Assembly (NCBI GenBank): GCA_003117195.1
Contig: BDSI01000090.1
Span: 248,001 to 312,000 of the forward strand
Length of the DNA stretch: 64,000 nucleotides
Direction: 5' to 3'
From: Eudorina sp. 2006-703-Eu-15
Lineage: Eukaryota; Chlorophyta; Chlorophyceae; Chlamydomonadales; Volvocaceae
Translations under genes and position numbers: made by a program
The notes under the pieces: model-generated
Databases searched by the model: none
Told to the model about the DNA's origin: nothing
The model's input: the letters and a program-made list of their open reading frames with translations, nothing else
Shown: one piece after another, positions 58,801 through 64,000 of the stretch
Numbering within the stretch: position 1 is the stretch's first letter
How the letters are laid out: each line of letters starts with the position of its first letter

Positions 58801-61800
58801 GACGTGCAGCAGATGCTTCGGGCGGCGACCCCGGACCCCTTCGCGGTGCCGTCCCAGGGAGATCAGTCGAGTGGGGAAAAGGTGCGACAGCGGCGCCGGG
58901 GGCTGGATGCCAGCTCGCCAGGGCAAGGGGTGTGTCTGTGTGTAGAAAAGCAACCCGCCCGTGTGTGTGTGTATGTGTGCAGCCCATTGCGGGGGTGGGA
59001 GAGCGGCACGTGGGGGTTTCGCCTGCGGTGTGCCCAGGCCAGACGCCACATGCGCGCGCGAACCACGACAAGCAGGCAGCCTGGCAGACACCCCGCTTTG
59101 TGCGGATCCCGTTTTACGCGTCGTGGGTGGTGGGGTGTGTGTGTGGATCGCCGGGAAGGAACCCGCCCGCTGCATCCACCCCTGCGGCCGTACTCCGCCA
59201 CAGCGACCACCGCAGGGGCCGACCTGATCCCGTGTGGCGCCACGCCTGCCACCGCCCGTATGCCTATGCCTTGTGACGCCCACCAACGGGCGGCGCGTCG
59301 TGTGCTTCGGTGCAAGGCCGCTGCCGCCACTCGGCGCCGACTGATTGACCACGCAGTGTCAAAGAACCATGTTGTACCGCTCCCGCCGAAGAAACCTGTG
59401 TGACCGGACATGCAGTAGGAGCGGCGGTGACGCCACGGGATACGGGCGGTGACGTCACCTGACCTGACACGTGCTTTTGTTCCGCTGGAGCCCCAACCGC
59501 CGCCCGGCTGTATCGCGGGTGCGGGTCGGGAGGCGCCATGCACACAAACGCGCCCCCGGCTGGCGGATGCTGTGCAATGTGTGTGTTGTGTTTGTTGTGT
59601 TGTGTGCGCGCAGGGAGTGGTGGGCTGGGCGGTGGCGGTGGGCGTGATGGGCGCCCTGGCGGTGCTGGCGCTGGCGGGTCTGGCGCTGTGGTGCTACCGG
59701 GTGGGGCGGGGGGAGGCCCGCCTGCGCCGCATCGTGCCGCCGGGCATCAGCCCGCAGACGACGCTGGTCGTCACAGGTGGGCGGGTGGGAGGATTGACCG
59801 CCCGGAGGATCCGACTGAACAGCAGCCGGCAGAGACGGGGGCCGGTGTGCGAGGTCATAGTTGATGGGGGGGGTGGAGAACTAGGGAGCGGACTCGGGGT
59901 TGGGCAGGGGAGGGGGACGGCGGGGCAGGGCAGGGCGACGGCGGGGCAGGTGCCGGCGAGTGCACGGGCGACGGGGCACCTCCCCTGCCTCGCCTGGGGC
60001 CGGGGTGGAGGTCGTGCATTGGCTTGTTTCGGCTGCGGTCACACTGGGGAGGGGAGGCACACGGGGATGCCTGATCGAGTCGGGCGGCTTGCAGCCAGGG
60101 CTGTCCCGCGACCTTGGAGCAGTGTGCCTGTGCGCCTGTGAGACCATGCCCACGGCACTCCGCGCTCCGAACCGCACTGGCTTGGGGTTAGTGGTAGTCC
60201 CCGGGAGGGAGCCGACGTGTGTTTAGAATTGCAACCCGCCCGACGTGTGTGGGTGAGCTGATGCGCGAGTGCGAACGCGCGCCCGTGGGTTTCCCCTGTG
60301 ACCGGGCCCGGGTCCGGGTCCCCGATGCGCCCCCGTGCAGATATCCAGGACTCGACAAAGATGTGGGAGCTGCTCCACAGCGACGTCATGGTGGGTGGCT
60401 GGGCGGGTGGACTGTTGGGGTGGTGAAGGGAAGATATAGTCAGCTTTAAGCCGCGCTGGTGGTTGGGGGGTGTGGGCCCGGGGCGTCGGCCGGGGGCAGT
60501 GCTGAGCACTGTCGTCCAGCTGCGGTGCACGCGGGGGCCTGCCGTTGCGGACGACGCGTGTGATGTGTGTGTGTGTGTGTGTTACATGGTTGGGGGTGCG
60601 TAACCCCATACCTGCACATACCCATACGAGCCGGAGGCCCAAGGGCGTGTGATGTGACACCGGTGAGCATCAGTCGAGTCGCTGACTTGGACCCCCCTCC
60701 CCCGCCGTTTTTCGGCCCCCCCCTTTTCGGAACCCCTCCGCCGGTTGGCGGCAGCGCAGTATTTGTATGTGTACAAATTCCCTAAACCCACGCAGTCATC
60801 TTACCTGTCCCGCATCCGGGTCCGTGGATCCGCCCCTGTCCCGTGCCCACCTGCTGCGCCGACAGGACGTGGCCATCTACCACCACCACTCTTTGGCGCG
60901 GCGGCTGATACTGCGGTTCCGGGGCTACGAGTCGGCCACCGAGGTAGCGCACAGGGCGGGACCGAGGGCGTGTGGATAGAGGAGAAAAGGGGCTGGCTCT
61001 GAAGGCCGAGACTTGATGGGCGAATGCATGGAATCTGAATCTTACAGCGGCCGCCACAAAGGGGTCATCACGTGTACCCACCTACCCGGCGGGACGCCGA
61101 GTGGTACCCCGCTGGCTGAGCGGCGAGGGACGACATGGCGAGACTGGGTGGCGGTGGGGTGAGGGGAAGGCGCGCGGCGGCTTCCGCGGCCCCGCTTGCC
61201 CTCGCTCGCTTCCCTGCGCGCCACCGGCCACCCGCCCTGCGCCCGCGCCCGCCCCCTCGCGTCGAGCTTACCTATTTTCCGTTCCCTGCTCTTTATTGTA
61301 CCCCTTCCTCTATGGGTCATTCGCTGTACCCCTCCCTCTCTCTCCTCTCCCGCCCGCACCCCCCACCCCCCACCCCCCAAAAGGGCGACTCGTTCATCAT
61401 CGCCTTCCACACCGCCGACGACGCGGTCTGCTTCTGTGCGCTGTTTCAGCAGGTACGGCATCGTATTGCTGCCTACTGTTCGAGCAGGTACGGCGTCGTA
61501 CTGCAGCCTAGGCAGGTACAGCATCGTGCTGCAGCCTAGGCAGGTACGGCACCCTGCTGCAGCCTAGGCAGGTGCGGCACCCTGCTGCAGCCTAGGCAGG
61601 TACGGCACCCTGCTGCAGCCTAGGCAGGTACGGCACCCTGCTGCAGCCTAGGCAGGTACGGCACCCTGCTGCAGACAGGGGCTCGCATGCCGCGGGGCCC
61701 GTGGGCGTGCAACCCCAGGGCCCGTGACACAGCGGCATCAGCGGATCAGGGCCGAGGACGGATCAGGGCCGAGGCCCTCGCGAACAAACAGGGGGTCCAG

Positions 61801-63605
61801 GACAGGACACCGGGGCTCTCACTCCAGCAGGGGCCGCAGCGCCGCATGGCGGCGTAGGCGCGAGGCGGGACGTGTTGGCGGCGAGGTGACGGGGGGGGTG
61901 GTTGCGTGTCGGCCCTTTGCCGTTTGCAGGACCTGCTGTACGTGCCCTGGCCGGCGGAGCTGTTGGCGCTGGAGGGCTGCAGGCCGGTGTGGATGTGCAA
62001 GAGGTGCGGGGCGGGGTCGCGCTGGGGGGGGAGGGGTGGGTGGGCGGGTGGGTGGGTGGGGGCTCGGTGGTGTGGGGGAACCCGGGCAGGCCAGGCCAGG
62101 CCAAGGAGACATCGCCACGGAATGAACGCAGCAAGCGAACTACGCGCGCAGGGGCGCCCGCGTTTGCGCCCAGAGCGCGTCCAGAGCGCTGTCAGCCAAC
62201 AAGCTCGCCGGTACCGTACCGGGCCCATGCCGCCACGGATGCACCTACTAGCATTCCCGTTCCTGGCTTGCCACGTATCCTCACCGGGCCCCGAGCCGAA
62301 CCCGCTCAACCCGGTTCGTTCTTCGGGTTTATTTATTTTCTCGATTTAACCTCGGTGCCTTCCTCCCTCCCTCCCTGACTCCTGCCCTGGCAGCAGCGCA
62401 GCTTCAGTACGAAAAAAACACTTTCTGTATCCCTCCCTCCCTCCCCCCTGGACCTTTTCTCTGGCAGCAGCGCAGTTTGAATATGTCTACCAACATGTCT
62501 TCCTATACCTCCTGTATCCCTCATGTATCCCTCCCTGCCTCCCTGCCGTGCAGCGAGCCCGAGCCCAAGCGCCGCCGCGACAGCCAGCAGAGCCAGCAGC
62601 CCCTGGAGGTGACCCGCTCGGGGGCGCCCCTGTCGCCGCTGGCGCTACAGGGCCCGCCGTCCGGCCTGCGCCTGGCCAGCACCACTCAGGCGGCGGCGGC
62701 GGCGGCGGCGCTGCAGCCGCTGCAGTTCCCCATGAACGCGCCGGTGCCGGCCTTCGCACCCCTGCCGACCCTCGGGAGCCAGACCGACCAGCCGCCGGAC
62801 AACACCAGCGTGACGCTCAGCATGGTAGCCCGCTCCGGGCCGCAGCACTCGCTCAGCCTGGGGGCCCTCGTCGGCGCGGGCGGCGGGGACATGGTTGAGA
62901 TCTCGAACGCGACCTCGGGCTCAGGCGGGGATCGGTTTATCACCACCGCGGGCTCACCGACGGCGGGCTTTCCGGAGCTAACGACCCATGGGACGTTCAG
63001 CGGGGGCACCAGCGCGTCCGCGCAGGGAGGCTCGGGGCCGCAGGGCGCAGCCGCGGCGGAGGCGCTGAACGGCGGCGGCGGCGCGCCGTCGGGGGGCGCG
63101 GCGCTGCTCGGGCCGCCGCCGCTTGGGCCGGGGCCCGCGGTTCCGCCGCGGTTCGCACGCAGTACGGCGCCGTACGTGCTGATGAGCCCGGCGTCCAGCG
63201 GCGTCCACACGATGGGCGCGCTGGGGGCCTCGCCAAGGCAGCTGAGCTTCCTGGGACGCAGCTTGAGCCGACTGGCGCCCGCGTCCATCCCGTCGGGCAG
63301 CACCACGGCCGGCGGAGGCGTGCAGCCTCTGTCGCCGACGGCGTCGTTCGGCGGCGCGGCCGGCGGCAGCGCCGGCGGGCGGGCCCTGGAGCGACACTCC
63401 ACGCCGCGGGGCAACAGCGGCAGCAGGTCCCGGATGGTCGGCTCGGCGACTTCGGAGGCGGCAGCGCCGGCGGCCGTCGTCGCGGCGGCGGCGGCGGCGT
63501 CGCACTCGGCCGGGGACGACATCCTCACCACCACGCCGGTCTCGCCGGTGGCCTTCACCAACGGCACGTCGCTGAGCGGCGCCGCCAGCGGCGGCGAAGC
63601 TGCCG

Positions 63606-63640
<35 letters not shown>

Positions 63641-64000
63641 GCGCGGGCCGGCTTTGCGTCGGGGGCAGTGATGTCGTTCCGGGAGAGCTTCCGCGGGGAC
63701 TGCGGGCGCGGTGCCGCTAGTGTGAGCGACAGCGACGAGGGGTCCCTGACGCGGCGGGTCGCCGCGAGCAGCAACAGCTCCCCGCCGCTGCCTGCCCGGC
63801 GCAGCCGGGCCCTAGACACCAGCCCCGAAACCAGCAACAGCGGCGGCGCTGAGCATAAGGCCCCGACGCTGACGGGCTACCAGACTGTGTCCGCGGTGGG
63901 GACGTCGCGTTCGGGCAGTCTGCCCGGCGGCGCCGACGGCTCGACGGGTACGAATGCGGCCGGCAGCAACGGCAGGGCCGCGAATCTGAGGGCGCCCGGC
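55848..64000 (+). CDS. receptor-type adenylate/guanylate cyclase with solute-binding ectodomain (partial, runs off the edge)
   Basis: Predicted exons are 55848-56368, 56943-58022, 58683-58881, 59614-59776, 60341-60390, 60866-60943, 61384-61452, 61930-62003 and 62554 to beyond 64000. Phases agree, giving 1227 codons with no stop. Start ATG 55848 gives a signal peptide (MITRFLSVTSVFL...AVSA|EEN); an in-frame ATG at 55797 adds 17 residues. Residues about 24-600 resemble bacterial family 1 extracellular solute-binding proteins: VPLSSDALLMYYRRDAL, PTTWDDLLDLA, MLSYGGTFSVVG. One transmembrane helix follows (about 602-626, WAVAVGVMGALAVLALAG). A class III cyclase domain then begins: TTLVVTDIQDSTKMWELL (metal Asp about 655), GYESATEGDSFIIAFH (second metal Asp about 699) and VPWPAELLALEGC. 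Exon 9 is a Ser/Gly/Ala/Pro-rich insertion of at least 480 residues that splits the catalytic domain, so the purine-specifying residues lie outside the window. It would make cAMP or cGMP in response to an external ligand; which nucleotide cannot be told. Confidence 0.87.
61477..61680. repeat. 28-nt minisatellite carrying a 5' splice-site-like sequence
   Basis: Six to seven copies of GCAGGTACGGCACCCTGCTG followed by CAGCCTAG, in the cyclase intron that starts at 61453. The unit resembles the start of the intron (CAG|GTACGGCATC), so each copy repeats a donor-like CAG|GTACGG. Confidence 0.9.
62385..62510 (-). repeat. dispersed intronic element, two copies in cyclase intron 8
   Basis: The core (C)TGGCAGCAGCGCAG occurs at about 62387 and 62461. 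The second copy is the fuller one (CTCTGGCAGCAGCGCAGTTT at 62458, then GAATATGTCTACCAACATGT). Both lie close to the acceptor at 62553, within its pyrimidine-rich tract. Confidence 0.7.

Noticed and set aside
62686..63837. 383-codon open frame on the minus strand
   Set aside because: Mirror of the low-complexity cyclase insert, without features of its own.
1..64000. CRISPR arrays, rRNA, intact tRNA genes, viral or toxin genes
   Set aside because: Scanned for direct-repeat/spacer structure, conserved rRNA sequence and cloverleaf-forming A/B-box pairs. Only the SINE-like A/B-box repeats were found, and no viral or toxin gene was recognised.

Overview
The window is nuclear DNA from a green alga of the Chlamydomonas/Volvox (volvocine) type. 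The signs are very high GC with G/C at codon third positions, many short exons joined by GT-AG introns, proteins padded with Ala/Gly/Ser/Pro/Gln runs, TGTAA just downstream of several genes (the usual volvocine poly(A) signal), long (TG)n tracts in introns, and plant-type plastid targeting. No prokaryotic operon, organelle gene, CRISPR array or rRNA/tRNA gene was seen. Gene models were assembled by hand from reading frames, splice signals, intron phase and family similarity recalled from memory. They are predictions, not transcript-supported annotation.

Layout, left to right. (1) 419-727 (+): last exon of an alpha/beta hydrolase. (2) 2420-11425 (+): 13-exon membrane-anchored alpha/beta hydrolase with a complete catalytic triad. 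(3) 13923-22744 (+): 8-exon, about 1558-residue protein of unknown function with an organelle-type presequence. (4) 25922-28005 (-): plastid ATP sulfurylase (ATS1). (5) 28168-28885 (+): a 118-residue plastid protein of the UPF0426 type, divergent from ATS1 with only 162 bp between the start codons. (6) 30838-36168 (-): a Deg/HtrA-family protein with two PDZ domains in which all three catalytic-triad positions appear to be substituted. (7) 37763-45483 (+): COG3, a subunit of the conserved oligomeric Golgi tethering complex, 15 exons. (8) 48117-51334 (-): a glycerophosphodiester phosphodiesterase, 6 exons. (9) 53226-54915 (+): a small, probably thylakoid-lumenal protein. (10) 55848-64000+ (+): a receptor-type class III nucleotide cyclase with a bacterial-type extracellular solute-binding ectodomain. 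It runs off the right edge.

The genes do not form one pathway; this is ordinary mixed eukaryotic gene order. Two pairs are divergent: ATS1/UPF0426, probably sharing a promoter, and the Deg-like gene/COG3. Introns carry most of the unusual DNA: two copies of a tRNA-headed SINE-like repeat, a dispersed roughly 50-60 bp element in at least seven introns, several minisatellites, and three introns that seem to start with GC instead of GT.

The most noteworthy items are the apparently catalytically dead Deg protein, the solute-binding-protein/cyclase fusion, the dispersed intronic elements, and the compact UPF0426 gene, whose coding exons are too short to show up as long reading frames.
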